Source: Candidatus Saccharimonadota bacterium (GTDB lineage: Bacteria > Patescibacteriota > Saccharimonadia > Saccharimonadales > Saccharimonadaceae). Taken from it: a stretch of DNA of 64,000 nt. The DNA is taken from the NCBI GenBank assembly GCA_009783305.1, contig WRHJ01000004.1, positions 1 to 64,000 of the forward strand, read 5' to 3'. Below the pieces are notes generated by a model. The model saw only the letters and a list, made by a program, of their open reading frames with translations, ran no database searches and was not told where the DNA came from. Positions 1 to 8,989 of this stretch are shown piece after piece (position 1 is the first letter of the stretch; each line of letters opens with the position of its first letter). The position numbers and the translations under genes are program-made.

Positions 1-201
1 GTAAAAAAAAAGAAAGAAAAAATATGAATTAAGAGAAAAAAAAATTCAGAGAAAAATAACAATCAAAAAGAAAGAAATTTCATCCCCCCCCCCCCCCCCA
101 TTTTTTGACCTGATGAAAAACGCATGCTTATGGTTTATTTTAACATAAAGACTAAGGTAAAAGAAGTCTTTTGCCCCTTTGTGCTACAATAAATATTGAT
201 T
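1..201. other. Low-complexity intergenic region with C16 tract
   Basis: No gene is visible. Bases 1-83 are almost pure A/G on the plus strand, with the block AAAAAGAAAGAAA occurring twice. A run of 16 C follows at 84-99, then T6. A short imperfect stem (about 146-172, arms AAAGACT/AGTCTTT) precedes a putative extended -10 box TGCTACAAT (182-190) for dnaE. The homopolymer could be a slippage site or an assembly artefact. Confidence 0.6.
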
Positions 202-3200
202 ATGAGTGAACTGCGAGCGAGCGATTTTGTGCATCTGCACAACCATACGCATTATTCCCTATTGGATGGCCTGACAAAAGTTGATGAGTTGGTGGATTTT
301 GTGAAATCGCAGGGGATGGAGGCGGTGGGGATTACGGATCATGGCACGATGTCTGGACTGATTGATTTATATAGAACCGCGAAGGAAGCTGGCATCAAAC
401 CGGTCTTGGGCGTAGAGGCATATGTGGCGGCGCGGACGATGGATGACCGTGATCCGACTAAGGATAAAGAGCGATTCCACATAACCTTGCTGGCGATGAA
501 TAATGAGGGGTTTGAGAATATGTGCCGCTTGATGACGGAGGCAGAAACGCGGGGGAAGTATTATAAACCGCGGGTTGATCACGAAACGATGAAAAAATAT
601 AGCGGAGGGATCATCTGCCTTTCGGGGTGTGCTGGTTCGGAGATTTCGGAGAAGTTGAAGGCGGGAGACGGCAAGGGCGCACGTAAACTGGCAGACTGGT
701 ATTCTAAAACTTATCCGGGCAGGTTTTATCTAGAGATGCAAGATCATGGCCATCCGAAGTCGCCGACGCATTGGCCGGATCAGAAGAAGGTAAATGAAGG
801 CTTGCAGAAGATTGCGGCGGAGACTGGACTACCGCTGGTGGTGACTTGTGATGGACATTATTTGCATTTGGAAGATCAGGAAGCGCATGAAGTTTTACTG
901 TGTATTGGGACTGGGAGTAATGTTTCGGACGAGAATCGGATGAGTTTGAAGGACTTTGAGCTGCATGTTATCCCGCCACAAGATATTATTGGCCGCTGGG
1001 GTAAGGATTTTCCAGATGCGGTGAGGAATACAAAGAAAATTGCTGACGATTGTAATGTTGAGTTGGATTTGGATCGGATTTTGATTCCAGAATTTCCGGT
1101 ACCGGAGGGCGAGACGGAAAAAACTTATTTGGATAAATTGATTTTTCGCGGTTTGGCGGAACGTTACGGTGTGATGACAGCGAAGCAGGCGAAGACGGCG
1201 GAAATCAAAGAAATTCGTAAACTACTACCTAAAGAGTTGTTGGATAGGATTGATTACGAGATTGAGACTGTGAATAAGATGAAATACAATGGGTATTTCT
1301 TGATTGTGCAAGATTTCATTAATTGGGGGAAGGATCGCGGAATTGTGTTTGGACCAGGGCGAGGTTCGGCAGCAGGGTCGCTGTTGGCGTATGCGTTGCG
1401 TATCACGGATTTGGACCCGTTAAAATATGATCTGCTGTTTGAGCGGTTTTTGAATCCGGATCGGATTTCGATGCCAGATATTGATACGGATATTCAGGAT
1501 ACGCGCCGTGATGAAGTGATTGAATATTGCAGCCAGAAATATGGCGAAGGCAGGGTTTCGAATATTACTACTTTTGGTAAGATGATGGCGAAAAACGCGG
1601 TGCGGGATGTGGCGCGGGTGTTGGAGGTGCCGTACGCGGAAGCGGATCGATTGGCAAAATTGGTGCCGGATCCGGTGATGGGGCGCCATGTGAAATTGAA
1701 AGATGCGATTATTGATGATCAAGATTTGAAGAACGAATATGCGACGAATCAAACGAGCAAAGAAGTGATTGATTTTGCGATGCGGCTGGAGGGGACGATT
1801 CGAAATCACGGGCTACATGCTTGCGGTGTGGTGATTGCGCCAGATGATTTGGTGAAGTTTATGCCGCTGGAAGTTTCGGCAAAGGGGCCGATTGCAACGC
1901 AGTTCCCGATGGGCGAGGTAGAGGCTCTAGGGCTGTTGAAGATGGATTTTTTGGGGCTGTCAAACCTGTCTGTGATTCAGGCAGCGATTCGGATTATTAA
2001 GAAGGTTTATGGCGAGGAAATAAATGTTTCAGAGTTGCCGCTGGATGACAAAAAGACCTTTGAATTGTTTCAGAGGGGCGATACGACGGGCGTGTTCCAG
2101 TTTGAATCGGCGGGGATGAAGCGGTATCTGCGCGAGTTAAAGCCAACGCAGTTTGACGATTTAATTGCTATGAACGCTTTGTATCGACCGGGACCAATGC
2201 AATTTATTGAAGATTTTATTCGCCGGAAAAATGGATTGGCGCCGATTCGATATTTGCACCCTGGCTTGAAAAATTCTTTGAAAAGCACATATGGGATTTT
2301 GATTTACCAGGAACAGTTTATGCAGGCGAGCAAAGAGTGGTGCGGATTTACAGGCGGCCAAGCGGACACGCTGCGCAAGGCGGTGGGGAAAAAGCTGCCG
2401 GAAATGATGAAAAAAGTGAAGCCGGAATTTATTGATGGCGCGATGAAAGTTGGCGGGGCGACGAAGGAAATTGCTGAGACGTTTTGGAATCAATTGCTGG
2501 AGTTTGCAAATTACTGTTTTAACAAGTCGCACGCGGCATGTTATGCGATGATTGCGTATTGGACAGCGTATTTGAAGGCGCATTATCCAGATGCGTTTAT
2601 GGCAGCATTGATGACATCTGACATGAAGTGGACAGATCGGTTAGCGATTGAAATGTCAGAGTGTAAGCGCATGGGACTGACAGTTTTGGGACCGGATATC
2701 AATGAGTCATATCCAGATTTTGCGACGGTAGGCAAGACGGGGACGATTCGATTTGGGTTGGCGGCGGTGAAAAATGTGGGGAAAGCTTTGGTAGAGGAAG
2801 TGATTGAGGAGCGCGATAAGAACGGGAAGTTTATGAGCGTTTGCGATTTTGCACGGCGAGTGAACTCGACACGGTTTAATAAGAAGTCTTGGGAAGCGGG
2901 AATTAAAACTGGCGCATTTGATAAGTTTGGCGATCGTTCGGACTTGCTGTTTAATTTGGAAAAAATTCAGGCGTATGGTTCGAAGATTCAAAAGGAAGCG
3001 GCGAGCGGGCAGACAGATTTGTTTGGAGCTTTGGGGGAGGCGGCGGCAGTGCCAGAGGTGGAGATTGAACCGGCACCAACGAAGTTTTCGGAAAAAGATC
3101 AGTTGTTATGGGAACGAGAGTTGTTGGGATTGTATATTTCGGCACATCCATTGGACAAGTTTGGAGCTTATTTTACGGAACAAACAGTGCCGCTGGATGA

Positions 3201-3858
3201 ACTAAAGTTGGAAATGGACGGGGGCAAGACGACGGTGGGCGGGATTATAACTGCGGTGCGGACAATTACGACTAAATCGGGGGCGAAAATGGCGTTTGTG
3301 CGAATTGAAGATAAGGTGGCGGATGTGGAGATTATTGTGTTCCCGAAAATTTATGAAGTGGTGGGGGCGAAGTTGTTGCAGGATGCGGTGGTGAAGGTGA
3401 CGGGGAGAATCAATACGAAAGATGCGAGCGGGAATAATTCGGGTGAAATAAAGATTATTGTAGATGAAATCGTGCCGGTAACGGACGATGAATTGGCAAA
3501 TTACAAATCTACGGGAGCGAAGGTTGAAGCGCCGAAGGGTGCAAAAACGCGCAAGGTTCCGGCATGGGTTAAGCCTAAAGGTGAAGCGCAGGTCAAACCT
3601 CCGGTAACAGAGGTGGTGAGTCCGGTGGAAACGGTTAAACCGAAGAAGATTTTTGTGCTAGTGAAGGACCCGTCTGATCATGAGGCGCTAACGCAGTTGA
3701 AACAAGCTTGCAATGTGCATTTGGGGTTGTCGGATGTGATTTTAGTGTTGGGCGAAGAAAAGCGGCCAATTAAATTGCCCTTGAAATGTGATGCGGATTC
3801 GGAATTGATTGGCAAACTGAGTAAGATTTTTGGTGCAGAGCAAGTAAAAGTTAAATAG
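202..3858 (+). CDS. dnaE: DNA polymerase III subunit alpha
   Basis: Replicative DNA polymerase catalytic subunit, 1218 residues and close to the usual length of a DnaE1-type enzyme. An N-terminal PHP domain begins with the H-x-H-x-H cluster (His11, His13, His15). The polymerase acidic motif PDIDTD lies at about residues 425-430, and an OB-fold-like segment around residues 1010-1070 precedes a low-complexity linker and a short C-terminal domain. The ATG at 202 is chosen; a TTG at 196 in the same frame lies only 5 nt after the putative -10 box, so a leaderless TTG start cannot be excluded. The 3' end overlaps the convergent LOG gene by 8 nt. Confidence 0.96.
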   Translation: MSELRASDFVHLHNHTHYSLLDGLTKVDELVDFVKSQGMEAVGITDHGTMSGLIDLYRTAKEAGIKPVLGVEAYVAARTMDDRDPTKDKERFHITLLAMNNEGFENMCRLMTEAETRGKYYKPRVDHETMKKYSGGIICLSGCAGSEISEKLKAGDGKGARKLADWYSKTYPGRFYLEMQDHGHPKSPTHWPDQKKVNEGLQKIAAETGLPLVVTCDGHYLHLEDQEAHEVLLCIGTGSNVSDENRMSLKDFELHVIPPQDIIGRWGKDFPDAVRNTKKIADDCNVELDLDRILIPEFPVPEGETEKTYLDKLIFRGLAERYGVMTAKQAKTAEIKEIRKLLPKELLDRIDYEIETVNKMKYNGYFLIVQDFINWGKDRGIVFGPGRGSAAGSLLAYALRITDLDPLKYDLLFERFLNPDRISMPDIDTDIQDTRRDEVIEYCSQKYGEGRVSNITTFGKMMAKNAVRDVARVLEVPYAEADRLAKLVPDPVMGRHVKLKDAIIDDQDLKNEYATNQTSKEVIDFAMRLEGTIRNHGLHACGVVIAPDDLVKFMPLEVSAKGPIATQFPMGEVEALGLLKMDFLGLSNLSVIQAAIRIIKKVYGEEINVSELPLDDKKTFELFQRGDTTGVFQFESAGMKRYLRELKPTQFDDLIAMNALYRPGPMQFIEDFIRRKNGLAPIRYLHPGLKNSLKSTYGILIYQEQFMQASKEWCGFTGGQADTLRKAVGKKLPEMMKKVKPEFIDGAMKVGGATKEIAETFWNQLLEFANYCFNKSHAACYAMIAYWTAYLKAHYPDAFMAALMTSDMKWTDRLAIEMSECKRMGLTVLGPDINESYPDFATVGKTGTIRFGLAAVKNVGKALVEEVIEERDKNGKFMSVCDFARRVNSTRFNKKSWEAGIKTGAFDKFGDRSDLLFNLEKIQAYGSKIQKEAASGQTDLFGALGEAAAVPEVEIEPAPTKFSEKDQLLWERELLGLYISAHPLDKFGAYFTEQTVPLDELKLEMDGGKTTVGGIITAVRTITTKSGAKMAFVRIEDKVADVEIIVFPKIYEVVGAKLLQDAVVKVTGRINTKDASGNNSGEIKIIVDEIVPVTDDELANYKSTGAKVEAPKGAKTRKVPAWVKPKGEAQVKPPVTEVVSPVETVKPKKIFVLVKDPSDHEALTQLKQACNVHLGLSDVILVLGEEKRPIKLPLKCDADSELIGKLSKIFGAEQVKVK

Positions 3859-4576
3859 AGCTGTGCTCTTTGCTGAAGTTTTGGTAAATATTGTCGTTGA
3901 CGCTGGGGTGGCCGATTTTTTCGGCGGCACGGACAATTTCATGAATATCGTCAGTAATCTTGTAAATTTTGCGATCCTTGGGCTTGATGGTTTTGAGACT
4001 TTTCTGCATCTTATTTTTGTAAAATTTATCGAGCGGAGACCAGAAACTTTTGCCAAATAGGAAGAGGGGCATGACGGGCATTTTTTCTTCTTGCATAAGA
4101 AGGAGAATTTCAGTTAATTCGTCCATGGTGCCAAAGCCGCCGGGGAAAAAGACAAAGACTTTGGAGCTGAAAGTGAGCATGACTTTGCGGGCGAAGAAGT
4201 AACGGAATTCGATGGCGTCGGTAAGATATGGGTTGGGATGTTGTTCGTGCGTAAGTTTGATGTTGAGGCCGATGGAACGGCCGCCGTGCTCGTAACAGCC
4301 GCGGCTGGCAGCTTCCATCATGCCAGGACCGCCGCCGGTGACGACGGGGTGGCCGTTTTTGGCTAGTTCTTTGCCAAGTTCGTAGGCTGCTTTGTACCAT
4401 TTATTGGTTTCGGGGATGCGGGCGGAGCCAAAGATGCCAACACCTTGGGCGTAAGTTTGAAGTTGGGCAAGCCCGCGTTCTAGATCTTGGGCGTAGCGGA
4501 GGGAACGCTCGACGTTTTCCGGGTTGAGTTGGCCGACTTCAATTTCTTTGAGCCATTGTCGGATTGCTTCGTTCAT
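3851..4576 (-). CDS. LOG family (TIGR00730-type) Rossmann-fold phosphoribohydrolase
   Basis: 241 residues. The family signature PGGFGTMDE is at residues 145-153 and the nucleotide-binding GGGPGMMEA at 81-89, both typical of LOG proteins, which hydrolyse nucleoside 5'-monophosphates to free base and ribose 5-phosphate. An N-terminal extension of about 45 residues precedes the core. It is the last gene of the gap-rpiB-rpe-pfkB-LOG operon, and its ATG overlaps the pfkB stop by 4 nt, which suggests translational coupling. The neighbours (sugar/nucleoside kinase, RpiB, Rpe) fit a role in feeding ribose 5-phosphate into central metabolism; this is inference. Lysine decarboxylase is an outdated label for this fold. 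Confidence 0.85.
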   Translation of the reverse strand: MNEAIRQWLKEIEVGQLNPENVERSLRYAQDLERGLAQLQTYAQGVGIFGSARIPETNKWYKAAYELGKELAKNGHPVVTGGGPGMMEAASRGCYEHGGRSIGLNIKLTHEQHPNPYLTDAIEFRYFFARKVMLTFSSKVFVFFPGGFGTMDELTEILLLMQEEKMPVMPLFLFGKSFWSPLDKFYKNKMQKSLKTIKPKDRKIYKITDDIHEIVRAAEKIGHPSVNDNIYQNFSKEHSSI

Positions 4577-5538
4577 TTTACCTCCTGAATAGGCATGGCA
4601 TGGAGCGGCGTGTCGATAGGGATGATGCCTTTTTTGGCGCCGAATTTTTGAATAACGGCAGTGGAATTGGCGGAAGCGAAAATGAGGGACTGGCGGAAAG
4701 ATTTACCGGCGGCATAGGCGGCGAGAAAGCCAGAACCAAAGGCGTCACCGGCGCCGGTGGAATCGACAACTTTGACATCTTCGTACATGCCAATGCGGTA
4801 AGTTTTGGCGCCGTCGGAAGCGATGGAGCCTTGACTGCCGTCGGTGACAATGGCGGTTGGAACGTAATTTTTGAGATGTGAGACAAGTTCGGTCAATAAT
4901 ACGCCTGGGACAATCATGCCGGCTTCGGTTTTGTTGACTAACAGGACATCAGTGTCTTCGAGCAGGCCGATCAGTTTGCGGCTATTTTCGAGCTCCAATG
5001 TGCCGGGATTAAACATGATGCGAGTGCCAAGTTTTTTGGCGCGAGTAAATAATTTATCGAGCATGTCCATATCGCCGCGCAGAGTGGTGACATACAGCCA
5101 ATCTGGCTGTATAAGGTCAAGATCTTTGTGGTCGAGCAGATCGAAGGTGGCGGAGGCACCGCGGCAGGTGAGGATGGTGCGTTCACCACTGGGCGCAAGC
5201 AAAATGACTGAATATCCGGTGTGAACGCCTTTGGCGTAGGTGACATAGCTAGTATCAATGCCCTCTTTGTCGAGAGCGTCGAGGACGGCTTTGCCGGCAG
5301 GGTCGCGGGCAATGCAGCCCATAAAGATGGTTTCGTGGTTGCTGCGCGCGAAAGTAGCGGCAGCATTAGTGGCACCGCCTCCAGTACTAAATAAAATTTT
5401 ATCGATATCGACTTTGACACCGAGCTCGAGACGATCAAAATAGCCGCGTCCTTTGATATTGATGTCGGTGGAAAAATCGTCGCGGTCAATCAGGTAGACG
5501 TCTTGGAGGGCGGAGCCGATGCTTACGATTCTGGCCAT
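4573..5538 (-). CDS. PfkB family carbohydrate/nucleoside kinase
   Basis: 321 residues of the ribokinase superfamily. Near the N terminus it has a GGGATNAAA substrate-side motif, and around residue 260 the TGAGDAFGSGF signature, whose Asp is the catalytic base in the family. Substrate cannot be read from sequence. The context in one operon with LOG, RpiB and Rpe favours ribose or a nucleoside over fructose 6-phosphate (inference). It is separated from rpe by 1 nt and overlaps LOG by 4 nt. Confidence 0.85.
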   Translation of the reverse strand: MARIVSIGSALQDVYLIDRDDFSTDINIKGRGYFDRLELGVKVDIDKILFSTGGGATNAAATFARSNHETIFMGCIARDPAGKAVLDALDKEGIDTSYVTYAKGVHTGYSVILLAPSGERTILTCRGASATFDLLDHKDLDLIQPDWLYVTTLRGDMDMLDKLFTRAKKLGTRIMFNPGTLELENSRKLIGLLEDTDVLLVNKTEAGMIVPGVLLTELVSHLKNYVPTAIVTDGSQGSIASDGAKTYRIGMYEDVKVVDSTGAGDAFGSGFLAAYAAGKSFRQSLIFASANSTAVIQKFGAKKGIIPIDTPLHAMPIQEVK

Positions 5539-5539
5539 G

Positions 5540-6190
5540 CTAGATCACTCCTAATTTTTCAGCTTCGGCAACCAAGTCGGTATACATTTTGGCGGGATCT
5601 TGAGCGCTGATGATGGCACTGCCAACGTTGATAACGTTGACTCCGGCTTGCGCAATAGTGCGAACATTTTTGATATTGGCGCCGCCGTCCCAGCCAAGTT
5701 CAATGGCTGGTTTGATTTTTTTGATAATGCGGACTTTTTCGAGTTGCAATAAATCTGCCGTACCACCGGTCTGACCGAGGTTGCCAGAGAAAATCATGGC
5801 ATGATCGGCAGCTTCTATGATATTGGCGATATCACCGGGATAGACATCCTTCATGATAGCAACGCCAGCTTTGATGCCATTTTTTTGCAAGGCGGCGAAA
5901 ATTGGCAAGAGATCTTCTTCGGCTTCTGGATGCAGGACAACTAAATTGGGCATGAGTTTGATAAGAGTGGGAACGTGGGAGGATGGTTGGGAAACAATCA
6001 TGTGCAAGTCGATGGTCCAACCTTTGGGCCACCAGACGGCTGTGTCCGGGACAGTTACGGAAGGCGCTAAAGAGCCGTCGGAAATATCTACCTGCGCTCG
6101 TTTGGTAAAGGGATGGTATGTTTCAATAATCAACTTATACTTAGCGGGATCATCGGTCAAAATAGTGGGAGAAATTACTAACAGCGCCAT
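5540..6190 (-). CDS. rpe: Ribulose-phosphate 3-epimerase family protein
   Basis: 216 residues, normal length for a TIM-barrel epimerase interconverting ribulose 5-phosphate and xylulose 5-phosphate. The phosphate-binding DGGAN segment and the IDLHMIV strand with a metal-ligand His are present. In the first metal motif, family members read H-x-D-x-x-DGxFxPN; here it is Gln33-Val-Asp35 followed by DGSLAPS, so one canonical His ligand is replaced by Gln. Activity is therefore likely but not certain. Separated by 1 nt from the genes on both sides. Confidence 0.78.
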   Translation of the reverse strand: MALLVISPTILTDDPAKYKLIIETYHPFTKRAQVDISDGSLAPSVTVPDTAVWWPKGWTIDLHMIVSQPSSHVPTLIKLMPNLVVLHPEAEEDLLPIFAALQKNGIKAGVAIMKDVYPGDIANIIEAADHAMIFSGNLGQTGGTADLLQLEKVRIIKKIKPAIELGWDGGANIKNVRTIAQAGVNVINVGSAIISAQDPAKMYTDLVAEAEKLGVI

Positions 6191-6191
6191 A

Positions 6192-6632
6192 CTATAAGCT
6201 GACCTCGTCTAGTTTTTTATTGCGGCGGATGTAGCGTTCGCGACCTAAAAATGCGGTCCTGAGGAAAGTTTCAACCATTTCGCCACAGTGGTGGCAATCG
6301 CCGTCAGCAGCAATGCAGATGACATTGGCGTCGTTATCTTCGCGAGTGACTTTGGCCTCGGCGGCATTGTGACAAAATGCGGCACGGATACCCTTGAAGC
6401 GGTTGGCTTGCATGCACATGCCTTGTGCTGAACCGCAGAGTAAAATTCCGAAGCTGCCGGGCGTAGCAAGAACTTCTCTGCATACCGTGACGGCGTAATC
6501 GTTGTAGTCGTCTTCGGGTATTAGTTCGTAAGCTCCTAGGTCGGTGAATTCAATCTGGTGTGACCCAAACCACTCAATGGCACGCTTTTTTAATTCGAAC
6601 CCTCTGTGGTCAGCTCCGAGATAGACTTTCAT
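6192..6632 (-). CDS. rpiB: Ribose 5-phosphate isomerase B family
   Basis: 146 residues, the usual RpiB size. It opens with GADHRGFELK and carries the catalytic-Cys loop GILLCGSAQGM, which varies slightly from the common CGTGIG form, followed by ANR and NDANVICIA. It interconverts ribose 5-phosphate and ribulose 5-phosphate in the non-oxidative pentose phosphate pathway. The start overlaps the gap stop by 4 nt and the stop is 1 nt from rpe, so it sits inside one transcription unit. Confidence 0.88.
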   Translation of the reverse strand: MKVYLGADHRGFELKKRAIEWFGSHQIEFTDLGAYELIPEDDYNDYAVTVCREVLATPGSFGILLCGSAQGMCMQANRFKGIRAAFCHNAAEAKVTREDNDANVICIAADGDCHHCGEMVETFLRTAFLGRERYIRRNKKLDEVSL

Positions 6633-7855
6633 TGTTGCTCCGGTTGGTAGTGGGCGTAATGGTCTTCGTTATGTTCATAACTTTCGTGATGTTCGTGATC
6701 GTCATGGCGTTCTTCTTCGTGTTCTTCGGTTTCTTCTTTTCCGCCTGATTCTTCTGGCTCGTGATGCTCTTCTGGTTCGGGCTGATCGCGCCATTCAGGT
6801 TTTTCATCTTGCTCTTCCGGTTTTTGTTCTGGTTCGGAGTCAGAATCGGATTTGACCATTTTTCCGAAATCGGCGGTAAGTTCGACGAGGCGGTTGCTGT
6901 AACCCCACTCGTTGTCATACCAAGCAACAACTTTGATGAGATTGCCGCCAATGACGTCGGTCAGATTGAGATCGACAATGCAGCTGTGCGAGTTGCCACG
7001 GAAATCAACGGAAACCAATTCTTCTTCAGTGATGTCGAGGATACCTTCGTAGTATGATTCTTTGGCGGCGTTTTGGAAGATTTCGTTGATCTCTTCTTTG
7101 GTGGTATCACGTTTGATAACGGCTGTGATATCGGAAAGTGAAACGACTGGGGTGGGGACGCGGACTGATAGGCCAGCGAATTTGTCTTTGAGCGAAGGAA
7201 TAGTGAGGGCGGTGGCTTTACTGGCACCGGTGGTGGTAGGAACGATGTTCTCGGCGGCGGCTCTGGCTTCACGCAGATCTTTGGCCGGGGCGTCTTGAAG
7301 ACGCTGGGACGCAGTATAGCTGTGAACAGTAGTCATCATGGCTTTTTCAATGCCGAAATTATCTTCGAGCAGTTTCATAATGGGCGCAATACAGTTGGTG
7401 GTGCAGGAGGCATTGGAAATAATCTCATCTTCGGCAGTCAGACTGTCTTCATTAACGCCAAGCACAATGGTCTTAGCGCCTTCGCCTTTAGCGGGAGCGG
7501 AGATGATGACTTTTTTGGCACCGGCATCAATGTGAGCTCTGGCCTTGTCTACTTCCGTAAATAAACCAGTAGATTCGATGACGATGTCAACGTCGAGTTC
7601 TTTCCAGGGTAAGTTGGCAGGATCTTTTTCGGCGAGAACTTTGATGTGTTTGCCGCCAACAATAATGGTTTGCTCATCGTGAGAAACAGTTTCGTCGTAG
7701 GTACCGTAGCTGGAATCATGTTTAAGCAGGTATGCTAGAGTTGCTGTGTCCGTTAAATCGTTGATTGCAACGATTTCGATGTCTGGTCGATCGAAGGCGA
7801 TCTTGAAGGCGGTGCGGCCGATGCGTCCGAAGCCATTGATTGCTACTTTTACCAT
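6629..7855 (-). CDS. gap: Type I glyceraldehyde-3-phosphate dehydrogenase with acidic/His-rich tail
   Basis: 408 residues. Residues 1-334 are a complete GAPDH, with NAD-binding NGFGRIGR and the catalytic Cys151 in SNASCTTNC, ending in the conserved WYDNEWGYSNR region. About 74 further residues follow, almost entirely Glu, Asp, His, Pro and Gln, ending in HYQPEQQ. Such a tail is not part of the family and is predicted to be disordered and perhaps metal-binding (inference). It is the first gene of the minus-strand operon, with a strong Shine-Dalgarno site (AAGGAGGAAC before ATG) and a TGCTACAAT -10 box further upstream. Confidence 0.95.
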   Translation of the reverse strand: MVKVAINGFGRIGRTAFKIAFDRPDIEIVAINDLTDTATLAYLLKHDSSYGTYDETVSHDEQTIIVGGKHIKVLAEKDPANLPWKELDVDIVIESTGLFTEVDKARAHIDAGAKKVIISAPAKGEGAKTIVLGVNEDSLTAEDEIISNASCTTNCIAPIMKLLEDNFGIEKAMMTTVHSYTASQRLQDAPAKDLREARAAAENIVPTTTGASKATALTIPSLKDKFAGLSVRVPTPVVSLSDITAVIKRDTTKEEINEIFQNAAKESYYEGILDITEEELVSVDFRGNSHSCIVDLNLTDVIGGNLIKVVAWYDNEWGYSNRLVELTADFGKMVKSDSDSEPEQKPEEQDEKPEWRDQPEPEEHHEPEESGGKEETEEHEEERHDDHEHHESYEHNEDHYAHYQPEQQ

Positions 7856-7957
7856 GTTCCTCCTTATGAAATATAAATATACTTACGGTTATTGTAGCAT
7901 ATTGTGAGCATTAGCGTTATACTAGTTGGAGTAATAAGAATAGAAAGGATATTTTTA

Positions 7958-8929
7958 ATGAATCCAGAACAGCCAATGGGTGCGCCTATGTCACCCGAAC
8001 CACAGACGCCAGCAGCACCGGATAATGCTGCACCCGCGCCATTTTTTACATCGGGAGGGACCAATGATCCTGTGCCGCCAGTAATGATGGGCGAGGAGAA
8101 ACCGAAATCTAAAAAAGGTCTATTGATTGGAATTATTATTGCTGTACTCTTGCTGGCAGCCGGCGCAATATATCTTTTCATGTTTGTATTAAATGGCGGT
8201 CCATCTAAAGATGATTATGCTGCATCACTCAAAACTGCTGATAATATTGTGGCGACTATAGATGGTGCGGCGGAGCGGATGCAATTAGAATTAGAATCCA
8301 TTAGCAGCGGTTTGGAAGATGAGTTCGACGAGGACGATCCGGATCTAGATCTTAAAAATGTATTTGGGATAATGGGAGAAAAAGCTAAGGCCATATTTAG
8401 CGGAGTTGCAACTAGCCTAAATACAGATCTCGATACCTTGGGTTCACAACGAGCGATTAAGGAAGATGCGGAAGCTAAAAAGCTTTATGATGCATTGAAA
8501 ATTTCGGTTGGAGAATACAATGCTTCCCTCAAGCTGGCTTCGGAGATTTCGGTCATATATATGCCTACGATGGCTGCAGCGATGTCGATGTTTGCTTTTA
8601 TGTCCAGTGATCCGGCTCAATGGCAGCAAGCTGTTGATACCATGGCTGCTGCTGGGGAGATTTTATCAGAAGTTAGTATTAGTAATTCTGATATACAAAC
8701 TGCCGTTCGCGCTGCTGGAGAAATCTTCACCTGCATGGCTGATGTAATCGGTGATAATCTTGACGACATCAGTGGCTTGACTGGCCTGGTGGAAGCCAAA
8801 TGCGGCGACCCAAATGAATCAATGGCGGATATGAATCTGCAGGAATTGATGAGCCCAGAAGAGATTGACAACACCAAAGCGCTGGCGGATGCAAAGGCAT
8901 TGGTTGATTATCTCAAGAAAAAAGCTTAG
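7958..8929 (+). CDS. Hypothetical single-pass membrane protein
   Basis: 323 residues, no family recognised. The N-terminal 45 residues are rich in Pro, Ala and Met. A basic stretch (KPKSKKG) and one transmembrane helix follow at about 51-75, then a largely helical outward domain of some 240 residues with an acidic patch (DEFDEDDPDLD). The ATG at 7958 is preceded by AGAAAGGAT. The layout of Pro-rich head, KPKSKKG-type basic anchor, one helix and an extracytoplasmic helical domain is the same as in the protein at 37312-38235, so they may be paralogues. A strong terminator follows. Confidence 0.75.
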   Translation: MNPEQPMGAPMSPEPQTPAAPDNAAPAPFFTSGGTNDPVPPVMMGEEKPKSKKGLLIGIIIAVLLLAAGAIYLFMFVLNGGPSKDDYAASLKTADNIVATIDGAAERMQLELESISSGLEDEFDEDDPDLDLKNVFGIMGEKAKAIFSGVATSLNTDLDTLGSQRAIKEDAEAKKLYDALKISVGEYNASLKLASEISVIYMPTMAAAMSMFAFMSSDPAQWQQAVDTMAAAGEILSEVSISNSDIQTAVRAAGEIFTCMADVIGDNLDDISGLTGLVEAKCGDPNESMADMNLQELMSPEEIDNTKALADAKALVDYLKKKA

Positions 8930-8944
8930 CGGTTATTAATAAAA

Positions 8945-8971
8945 AATCCCTGGTTTTCACCAGGGATTTTT
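8945..8971. terminator. Bidirectional intrinsic terminator
   Basis: 9-bp perfect stem AATCCCTGG/CCAGGGATT with a 6-nt loop and T runs on both sides. It lies between the convergent hypothetical gene (ends 8929) and ppa (ends 8990). Confidence 0.9.
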
Positions 8972-8989
8972 GTTGTTTATTTTTGCAGA

